Positions 8,909-16,767 of a DNA stretch of 64,000 bases are shown one piece after another. Both the position numbers and the translations under genes were made by a program. This DNA comes from Methylobacterium nonmethylotrophicum (GTDB lineage: Bacteria > Pseudomonadota > Alphaproteobacteria > Rhizobiales > Beijerinckiaceae), in assembly GCF_004745635.1 (NCBI RefSeq), contig NZ_SRLB01000033.1, positions 1 to 64,000 of the forward strand. The letters run 5' to 3'. How positions within the stretch are numbered: the stretch's first letter is position 1; each line of letters begins with the position of its first letter. The notes below the pieces were generated by a model. The model saw only the letters and a list, made by a program, of their open reading frames with translations, was not told the DNA's origin and made no database searches.

Positions 8909-9302
8909 TGCACTTAACGGCTGCCGTCTTTTGCTGTCATGTGCCCGACGCTGAAACAGGGAACGCGAGGTCATCAAGCGGGCGAGTGCCGTGCGCCGTC
9001 TTCCCTTCGCCAGGAGGCAAAGCCAGTTGACCGCGTTCGCGGCGCGGCAGAGGACCGGCGGCTTGAGTGCCGGCCGGCTACGCGGCGGTCGCCGGCGTGG
9101 AGGCGATGCCCGCCGCTCGCTGTGCGAGGGCCGACGCGGTGATCCCGTCGAAGCGCGCGCGGAGTGTTGCCCCGCCTGTCGCATGGCTGCGACGTCGAGA
9201 CAGGCGCTCTGACGAAATCCTCTCGGGTCCGGGCGATTTCCGTTCTACCCTGCGGCCGTCAGGGAAGCGCGCGAGACGGCGCTTCACGGTCGAGAGGGCG
9301 GC

Positions 9303-10066
9303 ATGGCGGAAACCGGAACGGGCGCATCGCTGCGGACGCGCCTCGATGCCCGGAGAAGCCAGCTCGACAGCGCTTACCGGGCGTGCATGGAGACCGCGAT
9401 CAGCGGTCTGCGCCGCAGCGGAGTCGCGGCCCGCGCGAAGCGGGCCGGTGACCGTGCGCCCGATTTCGCCCTGCGCGATCCGGACGGGGTGATGGTGTCA
9501 TTGGCCGAGCGGCTGCGGGGGGGGCCCGTCGTCCTGAGCTTCTTGCGCGGTGAGTGGTGCTCCTTCTGCCGCATCGAGATCGAGGCGCTGCTCGAGGCGC
9601 TGCCGGATCTCGCCGCGGCCGGCGCGAGCCTCGTGATGGTCTCGCCGCAGGCCCCGTCCGAGACCCTGATCGAACGGAGCCGCGGCGTCGACGGCCTCAC
9701 GGTTCTCAGGGACCCGATGAACGGGGTCGGGCTGCAATACGGGCTCGTCTTCCGCCTGCCGGACAGTCTGCGCCGAGCCCTGCTCGGGGCCGGCATCGAC
9801 CTGTCGCGCGCCTACGGCACCGATGCGTGGCTGCTCCCGATCCCTGCCACTTACGTGATCCGCCCCGACGGCGCCATCGCGCTCGCCCACACGATCCGGA
9901 CTTTACCCGGCGCCTCGACCCCGGCGCCATCGTCGTGTCGCTCCGCGCCGAGACCGGCACGGCCCGACGCGGTCAGGCCGCCCCCGCGGCCTCCGCGGCC
10001 TCCGCCTGCCGCGACGAACCCGCACCCTTCGCCTACCGCACCAGCGCGGCGAGCGCCGGCGAGTGA
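9303..10066 (+). pseudogene. peroxiredoxin-like (AhpC/TSA) gene with an apparent frameshift
   Basis: Residues 1 to about 197 read as an AhpC/TSA-family protein: an N-terminal helical stretch, APDFALRDPDGVMVSLAERL, then the redox centre FLRGEWCSFCRIEIEALLEA with a CxxC pair. After IALAH (near base 9890) the frame degrades to proline-rich sequence, while the +1 frame continues the family pattern at once (DPDFTRRLDPGAIVVSLRAE) and stops at 10066. One missing base near 9890 explains both. It converges on and overlaps the LysR gene, which has its own frameshift. Either both genes are decaying or the assembly has local base errors. The start at 9303 follows GAGAGGGC. Confidence 0.7.
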
Positions 10067-10900
10067 CCGCGGCCCGCCATCGTCGTGAGAACCACCCTGT
10101 ACCGGAGTGGCAGGTCGGCGAGCCGGCGGTACGGTAGTGCTCTGGCGCGGGCGGTGCTTTCCGGCCAGAGGATGCAACCGAGGCCCTCCCGAACGAAGCC
10201 GGCGAGCCAGCGCTCGTCCCCGCTCGCATGGCGGGCGACCCGGTCGGTTGATGCTCCTCGCCTTCATGGCGGCGGCGATCGCGTCCTCGTGGCGGCAGCC
10301 GAGGTGCACGATGAGCGGCTCGCCGTCGAGATCCTCGAGCACCACCTCGCGCGACGCCTCGAAGCGGTGTCCGGGCGCGAAGGCGACGCAGAACATGTCC
10401 TCGGCGACGGCGCGGAGGTCGAAACGCTCGTGACGGCTCTCGGCCGCTTCCTCGACATGGGCGAGCAGGGCCGCGTCGATGTCGCCGGCGATGAGCTTCT
10501 CCTCGACGAGGTCCGCCGGACCGATCTCGACCTGAAGGGCCAGCTCGCCGATCTCCGCCGAGACGCGGGCGAGAAGCGGAACTCCGGTCTCGGCCGCGAT
10601 GGACGAGCAGGCCCCGACGGTGAGCTGTCCCGTCTCGCGCTTGCGGAAGCTCTGCGCCTGGCGCTTGGCGGCCTCGGCCGCCCCCAGGGTCATCTGCAGG
10701 TGCGGCCGCATGAGGCGCCCGAGTTCGGTCAGATGCGTGTTGGCGCGCTCGCGGCAAAAGAGCGGACCGCCGAGCTCGTCCTCAAGCTTCTGGATCGCGC
10801 GGGTCAGCGACGGCTGCGCGACGTGCAGCCGCTCGGCCGCGCGGGTGAAGTTCAGGTGCTCGGCCACCGCGAGGAAGTAGCGGACCTGATGCATCTCCAT
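10033..10900 (-). pseudogene. LysR-family regulator gene with an apparent frameshift
   Basis: The N-terminal 60 residues are a classic LysR helix-turn-helix (MHQVRYFLAVAEHLNFTRAA, then ERLHVAQPSLTRAIQKLE), and the effector domain is good up to EDAIAAAMKARS. Near base 10250 the frame turns to nonsense, but another frame continues TDRVARHASGDERWLAGFVR, GLGCILWPEST and LPLRYRVVLTTMAG to a stop at 10033, matching a LysR C-terminus. One base too many near 10245-10262 accounts for this. LysR regulators beside peroxiredoxins usually control oxidative-stress genes; this pair converges rather than diverging. Start taken at MEMHQ (10900). Confidence 0.7.
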
Positions 10901-11313
10901 GGGCTCATCCAACCCCGTTCCGGGCTCGATCCACGCCAATCACGGCCGGGCTTCATCCGTACCGGGACCGGACGGATTCGCACTCTCCCGGGTGTCACAG
11001 CCTGGCGACCGCCCGGCCGGTCACCCGCCGCCGAAACGTCACCGCGCGCCCGCACGGCGATCCCGTCCTCCAAGGACCGAACGGACCGCCGCGGCCGAGG
11101 GACCGTCGCCGCCCTTTCCCAACAGGGGCCAGCCGGCAGCCGACCGGTATGCCGCACCGGTCCCTCCCGGAGAGGGCGAAGCCCGCCCTGATCGCGCTCG
11201 CCATCGGCCGCTGCGCGGCATGCATCGAAACCATAACCATTCGCGATTTCCCGTGGAGCGCCCTCGGTGCTCACATGAGATCGTCGCCGGGTGGCGGCAT
11301 ACCGGAGATCGCC
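10901..11313. other. intergenic stretch without a supported gene
   Basis: Separates the LysR gene (minus) from the small secreted protein (plus), so it should carry promoters for both. The open frames crossing it are upstream extensions of the patatin and secreted-protein frames without ribosome binding sites. No repeat or RNA is evident. Confidence 0.5.
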
Positions 11314-11619
11314 ATGAACCGCCTCTTCGTCGCCGGGCTCGCGCTCTGCCTCGCGGGTCCCGCCTTTGCCCAGAACAGCGGCAGCGGACAGCAGACGGGC
11401 GGGCCAGGCCGGGACCGACTCAGCACGACCGGAGGCACGCCGAAACCCGTCATCGCGCCCGATCCGAGGCGCCTCGGCTCCGGGAGCCATGCCGGGGGAC
11501 CGCTGAACAACCGCCTCTCCTCGACGGGACCCGGCGGTGCCTCCCCGATCGCGAAGCGGGATCCGGCCCTGCGCCGGTACGGCTCCGGGTCGCGCGCGGG
11601 CGGCACGCTGAACCGCTGA
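11314..11619 (+). CDS. small secreted protein with an internal duplication
   Basis: A 101-residue product with a clear signal peptide (MNRLFVAGLALCLAGPAFAQ), mature from about residue 20. The mature part holds two imperfect copies of a unit of about 32 residues: DRLSTTGGTPKPVIAP with GSGSHAGGPLN, and NRLSSTGPGGASPIAK with GSGSRAGGTLN. It is rich in Gly, Ser and Pro and likely unstructured. The ATG at 11314 is the natural start of the signal peptide. It lies 26 bases before the patatin gene and is probably co-transcribed. No family recognised. Confidence 0.65.
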   Translation: MNRLFVAGLALCLAGPAFAQNSGSGQQTGGPGRDRLSTTGGTPKPVIAPDPRRLGSGSHAGGPLNNRLSSTGPGGASPIAKRDPALRRYGSGSRAGGTLNR

Positions 11620-11645
11620 CCCGCGCAGGGCCGAGGGAGAGCGTC

Positions 11646-12806
11646 ATGGACACGATGAACCCGAGGCTCGCACCGGCCGGCGAGCGACCGAACCTCCGGG
11701 CATTCGGTCAGGTGGTCCTCGTGCTCCAGGGCGGCGGCGCCCTCGGCGCCTACCAGGTCGGCGTGTACCGCGCCCTGCACGAGGCCGGGATCGAGCCCGA
11801 CTGGGTGATCGGGACCTCGATCGGGGCGATCAACGGCAGCCTGATCGCCGGCAACCCACCCGAGCGCCGCCTGGAGCGCCTGTCCGCCTTCTGGCAGCGG
11901 ATCGAGCATGCCGGGATCCGCGGCCGGCTCTCCGGCTGGCCCGGCCTCGGGGCGATCTCCGCCCATTGGAGGACGCTGATGCAGGGCGTCCCGGGCTTCT
12001 TCGCCCCCAATCCCCTCGCGCTCGCCAGTCCCCATTGGCCGCTCGGCCCGGAATCGGTCGGCTACTACTCCACGGCGCCTCTGCGCGAGACCCTGGGAGA
12101 CCTGGTCGACCTCGCGGTGCTGCAAAGCGGCGCCTGCCGTCTGACCGTGGGGGCGGCCACCGTGCGCACGGGCCGGATGCGCTACTTCGACAGCCGCGAG
12201 GAGGCCCTCGACCTGCGCCACGTCATGGCGTCCGGGGCGCTGCCTCCCGCCTTCCCGCCGGTGCGCATCGGGGACGATCTGTACTGGGACGGCGGCATCC
12301 TGTCGAACACGCCCGTCGAGGCGGTGTTCGACGACAACCCGCGCCGCGACGGCATCGTGTTCGCGGTGCACATGTGGAACCCGTCCGGTCCCGAGCCGCA
12401 GACGCTCTGGGAGGTCGTCAACCGCCAGAAGGATCTGCAATATGCCAGCCGCGCCCACAGCCAGATCACGCGACAGAAGCAGATGCACCGGCTGCGCCAC
12501 GTGATCGCCGAGCTCGCCGCGCGCCTGCCGGACGACGTCGCGGCCGATCCGGAGATCAAGGCGCTCGCCGCCTATGGCTGCCTGACCCGGATGCACGTCG
12601 TGCGCCTCCTCGCACCCCGGCTCGATGCGGAGGATCACCTGCGCGACATCGATTTCAGCCCGGCCGGGATCCGCGCGCGCGAGGAGGCGGGCTACCGGCA
12701 CGCGCGCGGCGTCCTCACCCAGGCCCCGTGGACCCGTGCGGTCGACGACCTGGAAGGTTTCGTGCTGCACGAGGCCGATGCGGGCCACGCCGCGGTGACG
12801 TGGTGA
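11646..12806 (+). CDS. patatin-like phospholipase (DUF3734-type)
   Basis: A 386-residue cytosolic or peripheral lipid acyl hydrolase. The oxyanion loop LQGGGALGAYQVGVYRAL, nucleophile motif GTSIGAING (GxSxG) and catalytic aspartate motif WDGGILSNTP are all present, so the Ser-Asp dyad is intact. The C-terminal region (LWEVVNRQKDLQYASRA and onward) matches the long alphaproteobacterial patatins that often accompany hydroxybutyrate dehydrogenases and are linked to polyhydroxyalkanoate or membrane lipid turnover. The start at 11646 follows GGGAGAG; a 249-residue in-frame upstream extension lacks coding character. Confidence 0.88.
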   Translation: MDTMNPRLAPAGERPNLRAFGQVVLVLQGGGALGAYQVGVYRALHEAGIEPDWVIGTSIGAINGSLIAGNPPERRLERLSAFWQRIEHAGIRGRLSGWPGLGAISAHWRTLMQGVPGFFAPNPLALASPHWPLGPESVGYYSTAPLRETLGDLVDLAVLQSGACRLTVGAATVRTGRMRYFDSREEALDLRHVMASGALPPAFPPVRIGDDLYWDGGILSNTPVEAVFDDNPRRDGIVFAVHMWNPSGPEPQTLWEVVNRQKDLQYASRAHSQITRQKQMHRLRHVIAELAARLPDDVAADPEIKALAAYGCLTRMHVVRLLAPRLDAEDHLRDIDFSPAGIRAREEAGYRHARGVLTQAPWTRAVDDLEGFVLHEADAGHAAVTW

Positions 12807-13024
12807 CACGCAGGCGGCGCCCGCTCCACCGCGTCCGTGCCATCGACGATCAGGGCTGTCCGTTCCCGCCGCAGCCCCGTGGACCCGCGCCGCGGCGTCG
12901 CCGGGCCGATCGGCGGCACCCGGCCGGCTGCCGGCGGTGCCGGCCGTCCAGCCGGAGCGTGCCGAGGATGGAAAGGCCGAGGGAGGCATGTCGTCGTCCC
13001 GCGCCGTCGTGACGGGCGCTCCCA

Positions 13025-13606
13025 TCAGGCTGCTTGCCGTGAAGCGGCGGGATCCCACGCGAGGCGGATATCGACCTCCCGCTCCACGTAGCCCCATTCC
13101 GGCGTCGCCCTCAGGGCGGCGACCAGCGCGTCGAAGGCGGCGGCATGCTCCGGGGCGAACTCGAACCAGGTCAGGAAATCGAACGGCTCCCCGAGATCGC
13201 GGCAATGGTGCAGGCGGCGCGCCACCGCCGGAAGGTAGGCCGTGCCGATCGCGGTGTGGTGCGAGGTTTCCTCGAAGATGATCCGGCGCTCGTCCTGCGC
13301 GAGGGTCCACCACCCCTGCGACTTGCGGATCGGGATCAGGGCCGCGCAGGTCGCCTCGCCGCGGCCGAGGGGCGCCTGCGTCGCGCCGAGCATGTCGAGT
13401 TCCCGGCGCGTCGCGTAGCGCGCGTGGCCGGCGACGCCCTTCAGGGTCCAGGATGACGCCTCGACAGGGTGTGCCGGCTCCGCCACGGCGCAGGACACGA
13501 TCTCGAGGCGCTCGGCGCAAGGGAGCGTCTCGCCCCGGACGGCCTCCACGCTGACGATCCGCCAGGGTCCGCTGCAGCCGCCGCGGAAATAGGCGAGATT
13601 TGTCAT
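13025..13606 (-). CDS. chlorite dismutase-family haem protein (short, lineage II type)
   Basis: A 193-residue member of the chlorite dismutase family. The conserved core IPIRKSQGWWTLAQDERRII is followed by SHHTAIGTAYLPAVARRLHH and CRDLGEPFDFLTWFEFAPEH. His117 is the expected proximal haem ligand and Arg130, exactly 13 residues later, the expected distal catalytic arginine; this spacing is that of functional chlorite dismutases. The length fits the dimeric short type of Nitrobacter and cyanobacteria. No signal peptide, so probably cytoplasmic. Same strand as, and 64 bases after, the molybdoenzyme gene, suggesting joint expression. No chlorate reductase is present, so detoxification rather than respiration is inferred. 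Confidence 0.88.
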   Translation of the reverse strand: MTNLAYFRGGCSGPWRIVSVEAVRGETLPCAERLEIVSCAVAEPAHPVEASSWTLKGVAGHARYATRRELDMLGATQAPLGRGEATCAALIPIRKSQGWWTLAQDERRIIFEETSHHTAIGTAYLPAVARRLHHCRDLGEPFDFLTWFEFAPEHAAAFDALVAALRATPEWGYVEREVDIRLAWDPAASRQAA

Positions 13607-13670
13607 AGAGCAGCCCCCGATGTCAGCGCGTCTTGGAGATTTGCAACAATGAGTACCAACTTCGGTCGGT

Positions 13671-14444
13671 CTAGAGCCCGCTAAACCAGTTGAACCCCCT
13701 GTCCTCCCAGTACCCGCCCGGATAGGTGTTCGTCACCTCGATGGCGGTGATCCATTTCGGGTTCTTGAACCCGAGCTTCGTCGCCATGCGCAGCCGCAGC
13801 GGGTAGCCGAACGGGTCGGGCAGCGTCTCGCCCGCGTAGGTGGTGGCGAGCAGCGTCTGGGGATGCAGCGCCGTCGCCATGTCGATGCTGCTCGGGTAGT
13901 CGTCGGCCGTCTTGAAGGCGACGTATTGCGCCCGGAGATCCGCACCGACCCGCTCCAGGAAGGTCCGGAGCGGCACGCCGGACCACTGCCCGATATAGTC
14001 CCAGCCCTCGACGCAGATGTGCCGGATGATCGTCTCGCGCTGCGGCAGGGCGGCGATCATCTCCCGGGTCCATGGCCTCCTGTCCTGGATGAGGCCGGCG
14101 AGTTCCAGCCTCCAGGCGGCCCCGTCCACCGGCTTCACCTCCTCGATCGGGTAGTAGGCGTTGAAGCGCGGCGGCTTCAGGACCGCCGACGGCGGATATT
14201 CGGGCGCGAGCTTGTTCGGGTCGAACAAGGCCGCCTGGACGCCGTCGTTGAAGGCCGAGATGGCCCGCAGGGCCATCCCGACCGAGGTCGAGTCGCCGAC
14301 GTCGCAGCCGGTGAGCATCGTCAGCGCGCCGAGCGACAGCCCGCCGCGCAGGAACCCCCGCCTTTCCAGCGATCGGATCAGCGGGCGGTGATCGTCGAGG
14401 ATCCCCGGGTCGGGCAGCACGGAGGGACGAAAGAGGGACCGCAT
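13671..14444 (-). CDS. YedY/MsrP-like molybdopterin oxidoreductase
   Basis: A 257-residue oxidoreductase of the sulfite-oxidase fold. The N-terminus carries a twin-arginine export motif (SLERRGFLRGG) followed by GALTMLTGC, which could also serve as a lipobox at Cys47. Cys144 in IIRHICVEGWDYIGQWSGVP is the expected molybdenum ligand. Other family blocks are present (YPLRLRMATKLGFKNPKWI and GYWEDRGFNWF). It follows the cytochrome b gene by three bases, the usual catalytic-subunit and membrane-anchor arrangement. MsrP proteins repair methionine sulfoxide after hypochlorite damage; this protein is more divergent, so the substrate is open. Confidence 0.85.
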   Translation of the reverse strand: MRSLFRPSVLPDPGILDDHRPLIRSLERRGFLRGGLSLGALTMLTGCDVGDSTSVGMALRAISAFNDGVQAALFDPNKLAPEYPPSAVLKPPRFNAYYPIEEVKPVDGAAWRLELAGLIQDRRPWTREMIAALPQRETIIRHICVEGWDYIGQWSGVPLRTFLERVGADLRAQYVAFKTADDYPSSIDMATALHPQTLLATTYAGETLPDPFGYPLRLRMATKLGFKNPKWITAIEVTNTYPGGYWEDRGFNWFSGL

Positions 14445-14447
14445 CGC

Positions 14448-15095
14448 TCAGGGCTCCTTGCGCCGCGCGGGGAGTTCGGGGCCGCCGGTCAGCATCGCCA
14501 GCAGCGTGCGCGGCACCAGCAGCGAGAGGGCGACATGGACGACGAGGAAGCCGACGATCACCGCCATGCCGAGGAAGTGGATCAGGCGGGCCGACTGGAA
14601 GCCTCCGAGGAGGTCGGTGAGTCCCGAGAACTGCACGGGCTTCCAGATCGCCAGGCCGGACACGACCTGCGCGATGCCCGCGAGGATCACCACGATGTAG
14701 AGGATCTTCTGCACCGCGTTGTACGTCGTCAGGTCCTCGTGCGCGAGCTTGAACCGCAGCGTCTCGCGCACCGTCTCGACGACGTCGCCGAGACGGATCG
14801 GGAGCAGGCGCTCGCGCAGCCGCCCGGTCGCGACGCCGTAGATCAGGTAGGCGGCGCCGTTGAGGGCCAGCACCCACATCGCCGCGAAGTGCCAGAGCAG
14901 GCTCTCGGCCGCCCAGGAGCCGATCTTCACCGGGAAGTCGAACCCGTGGAAGATCACAGAATCGTTGTAGATCCCCCAGCCCGATCCGATCAGCACGATC
15001 ATTGCGGCGGCGTTGGTCCAGTGCATGACCCGGATTGCGAGCGGATGCAGCCGCCGCACTCGTGCAGCGGTCGAATTCAATACAATGGTATGCAT
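14448..15095 (-). CDS. cytochrome b561-type membrane subunit
   Basis: A 215-residue integral membrane protein with four main hydrophobic segments. Candidate haem-ligand histidines occur in the first (RVMHWTNAAAMIVL), the second (ESLLWHFAAMWVL) and the last (RLIHFLGMAVIVGFLVVHV), the Ni-hydrogenase/cytochrome b561 pattern. It presumably passes quinol electrons to the periplasmic molybdoenzyme encoded three bases downstream. The ATG at 15095 follows GAGGATTTGAA. It is divergent from a secreted PRC-like gene, with 85 unusually AT-rich bases between them. Confidence 0.85.
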   Translation of the reverse strand: MHTIVLNSTAARVRRLHPLAIRVMHWTNAAAMIVLIGSGWGIYNDSVIFHGFDFPVKIGSWAAESLLWHFAAMWVLALNGAAYLIYGVATGRLRERLLPIRLGDVVETVRETLRFKLAHEDLTTYNAVQKILYIVVILAGIAQVVSGLAIWKPVQFSGLTDLLGGFQSARLIHFLGMAVIVGFLVVHVALSLLVPRTLLAMLTGGPELPARRKEP

Positions 15096-15180
15096 TTCAA
15101 ATCCTCTGTCTATACGATATTTTTGTTTACTGATTCCGTGTTTTGCTTTAGCTCTTCAGCAACGCACGAAGGAGGATCAG

Positions 15181-15600
15181 GTGCGACCCTACCCGTTGAT
15201 GATTCTGCTCGCCCTCGCAGGGCCGACCGCGGCGGCGACGGCCCCGGTCGACCTGCCTGCCCTGGCCGCCAAGGCGGCGCGCCGCTTCCCGCAGCCGGTG
15301 CGGGTCGCAGACCTGGTCGGCCGACGCCTGCTCGAGCCGGCGGAGCGGCAGGCCGTGCTCGGGCGCGTGCGCGGTGCGGTGCGCCGGGCGGATGGCGGCG
15401 TCGATCTCAGCGTCGAGACCGGCTGGTTCTCCGGCCGCACCGTCGCGGTCCCGACCGAGGCGGTGGGGCTGCTCGGCGAGCACGTGGCGCTCCTCGACCT
15501 CACGCCCGAGCAATTGCAGGCCCTGCCGGCCGCGGGCTCCGCCCCGGCGGTCTCGCCGGAGGAAACGATCCGGATCGGGCTGGTCAAGCCGTTCCATTGA
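15181..15600 (+). CDS. secreted hypothetical protein, PRC-barrel-like
   Basis: A 139-residue exported protein: signal peptide about residues 1-18, then VADLVGRRLLEPAERQAVLG and a beta-rich stretch (GVDLSVETGWFSGRTVAVPT followed by EHVALLDLTPEQL) reminiscent of a PRC-barrel fold. The GTG at 15181 is preceded by AAGGAGGA at optimal spacing, better than the upstream in-frame ATG at 15013, which would cross the cytochrome b promoter. Divergent from cytochrome b561 and perhaps regulated with it. Family assignment tentative. Confidence 0.65.
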   Translation: MRPYPLMILLALAGPTAAATAPVDLPALAAKAARRFPQPVRVADLVGRRLLEPAERQAVLGRVRGAVRRADGGVDLSVETGWFSGRTVAVPTEAVGLLGEHVALLDLTPEQLQALPAAGSAPAVSPEETIRIGLVKPFH

Positions 15601-15608
15601 GCCCCCCC

Positions 15609-16766
15609 TCACGCAACCGGCGCCGCGGCGCGGCGCGACAGGTGGGCGGCGAGTGCGCCGAGCGCGCCCTCGCTCGCGTGCCGGCCGAGCCCGATCCGCA
15701 GGCCGTCCTCCGCCACCGGCGCCAGCGGCGAGCGCCAGAGCGAGCCCGGCAGCACGAGAATGCCGGCCGTCCCGGCCAGCTCGCGGGCGAAGGCCTCGCT
15801 CGACCCCGCGCCGCGGTAGCGCACGAAGGCGAAGGCGAGGTTCTGGGCCGGGCCCACCTCGAAGAGCCCGGGCCAGCGCGCGGCGACCTGCCGGAGGCGC
15901 GAGGCGTTCCGCGTGCCGATGGCGCGGTTGCGGCCGCGGATCGCCGCCTCGGATTTCAGCGCGACATGGGCGAGCACCTCGCTCGTCGCGGACAGGCAGC
16001 TCGACGAGCGGCTCTTGGCGACGACGATCCGGGCCAGCAGGTCCCGGTCCCGGGTCGCGGCCCAGCCGACCCGCAGGCCCGGCAGGCCGAAGCCCTTGGA
16101 CAGGCCGTTGACGCTGACGCCCCGCTCGTAGAGGTCCGCCACCGCCGGCAGGGCGTCCGCCGTGGCGGTCAGGCCGTAGACCTCGTCGTTGACGAGCCAG
16201 ATTCCCCGCGCGCGGCAGAGGCGCACCAGGGCGTCGAGCCCCTCAGGCTCGAGCTGCGCCCCGGTCGGCGAGTTCGGCAGGTTCATCAGCACCAGGCGCG
16301 TCTCGGGCCGGAGCGCCGCGGCGATCCGGTCCGTGTCGAGGCGCCAGGTCCCGGCCTCCTCCCGCAGCGGCACGCCCGTCGTCGCGCAGAGCGCGGTCAC
16401 GGCCTGCTCGGCCGGCTGGTAGATCGGCAGGACGACGACCGCGTGGTCGCCGGGCCGCACGAGCGACGCCACCGTGCAGGACAGGGCCTCCTGCGCGCCG
16501 CTGCAGCACACGACGTCGTCCCCCGACAGGACCGCGTGGCGCGCCGCCACGGCCGCCCGCAGCCAGGGCGCCCCCCGCGGGTCCGGGTAGCCGAGGTTCA
16601 GGCGCTCCCAGCGGGCCCGGTCCTCGTCATCCGCACGTGCGAGCAGGTCGGCGAGGGCGAGGGGCTCGCTCTCGCTCGCCGCGAGGTCGTGGCGGATCCC
16701 CGGCGCCCAGCGGGCCAGGAAGGCGGCGAGGGCGAAGGTCGCGGTCACGGCCGCCGCGCCGCTCAC
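15609..16766 (-). CDS. PLP-dependent aminotransferase, class I/II
   Basis: A 385-residue fold-type I aminotransferase. Recognisable blocks: CCSGAQEALSCTVASLVRPG (cofactor phosphate region), MNLPNSPTGAQL (substrate carboxylate Asn), LVNDEVYGL (Asp-x-x-Tyr) and the PLP lysine in SVNGLSKGFGLPGLRVGW. The conserved carboxylate-binding arginine is in GLRIGLGRHA. It begins one base after the stop of the radical SAM gene and is thus in one operon with it. The specific amine donor and acceptor are unknown; the context suggests a step in a dedicated pathway rather than general amino-acid metabolism. Confidence 0.88.
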   Translation of the reverse strand: MSGAAAVTATFALAAFLARWAPGIRHDLAASESEPLALADLLARADDEDRARWERLNLGYPDPRGAPWLRAAVAARHAVLSGDDVVCCSGAQEALSCTVASLVRPGDHAVVVLPIYQPAEQAVTALCATTGVPLREEAGTWRLDTDRIAAALRPETRLVLMNLPNSPTGAQLEPEGLDALVRLCRARGIWLVNDEVYGLTATADALPAVADLYERGVSVNGLSKGFGLPGLRVGWAATRDRDLLARIVVAKSRSSSCLSATSEVLAHVALKSEAAIRGRNRAIGTRNASRLRQVAARWPGLFEVGPAQNLAFAFVRYRGAGSSEAFARELAGTAGILVLPGSLWRSPLAPVAEDGLRIGLGRHASEGALGALAAHLSRRAAAPVA

Positions 16767-16767
16767 G

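Larger units (their letters stand above)
8432..9302. other. gene-poor stretch downstream of tRNA-Ser
   Basis: No convincing gene. Reading frames here are short, lack ribosome binding sites and have shadow-like arginine/proline composition. It holds a possible IS630-type transposase relic and a 16-base inverted repeat, listed separately. The setting, directly after a tRNA 3' end, suggests remains of integrated DNA, but I see no clear duplicate of the tRNA end that would mark an att site. Confidence 0.5.

Noticed and set aside
13025..15095. A chlorate or perchlorate respiration island
   Set aside because: Only the chlorite dismutase-family protein and a YedY-like enzyme are present; there is no chlorate reductase or associated cytochrome, and the haem protein is the short type without a signal peptide.
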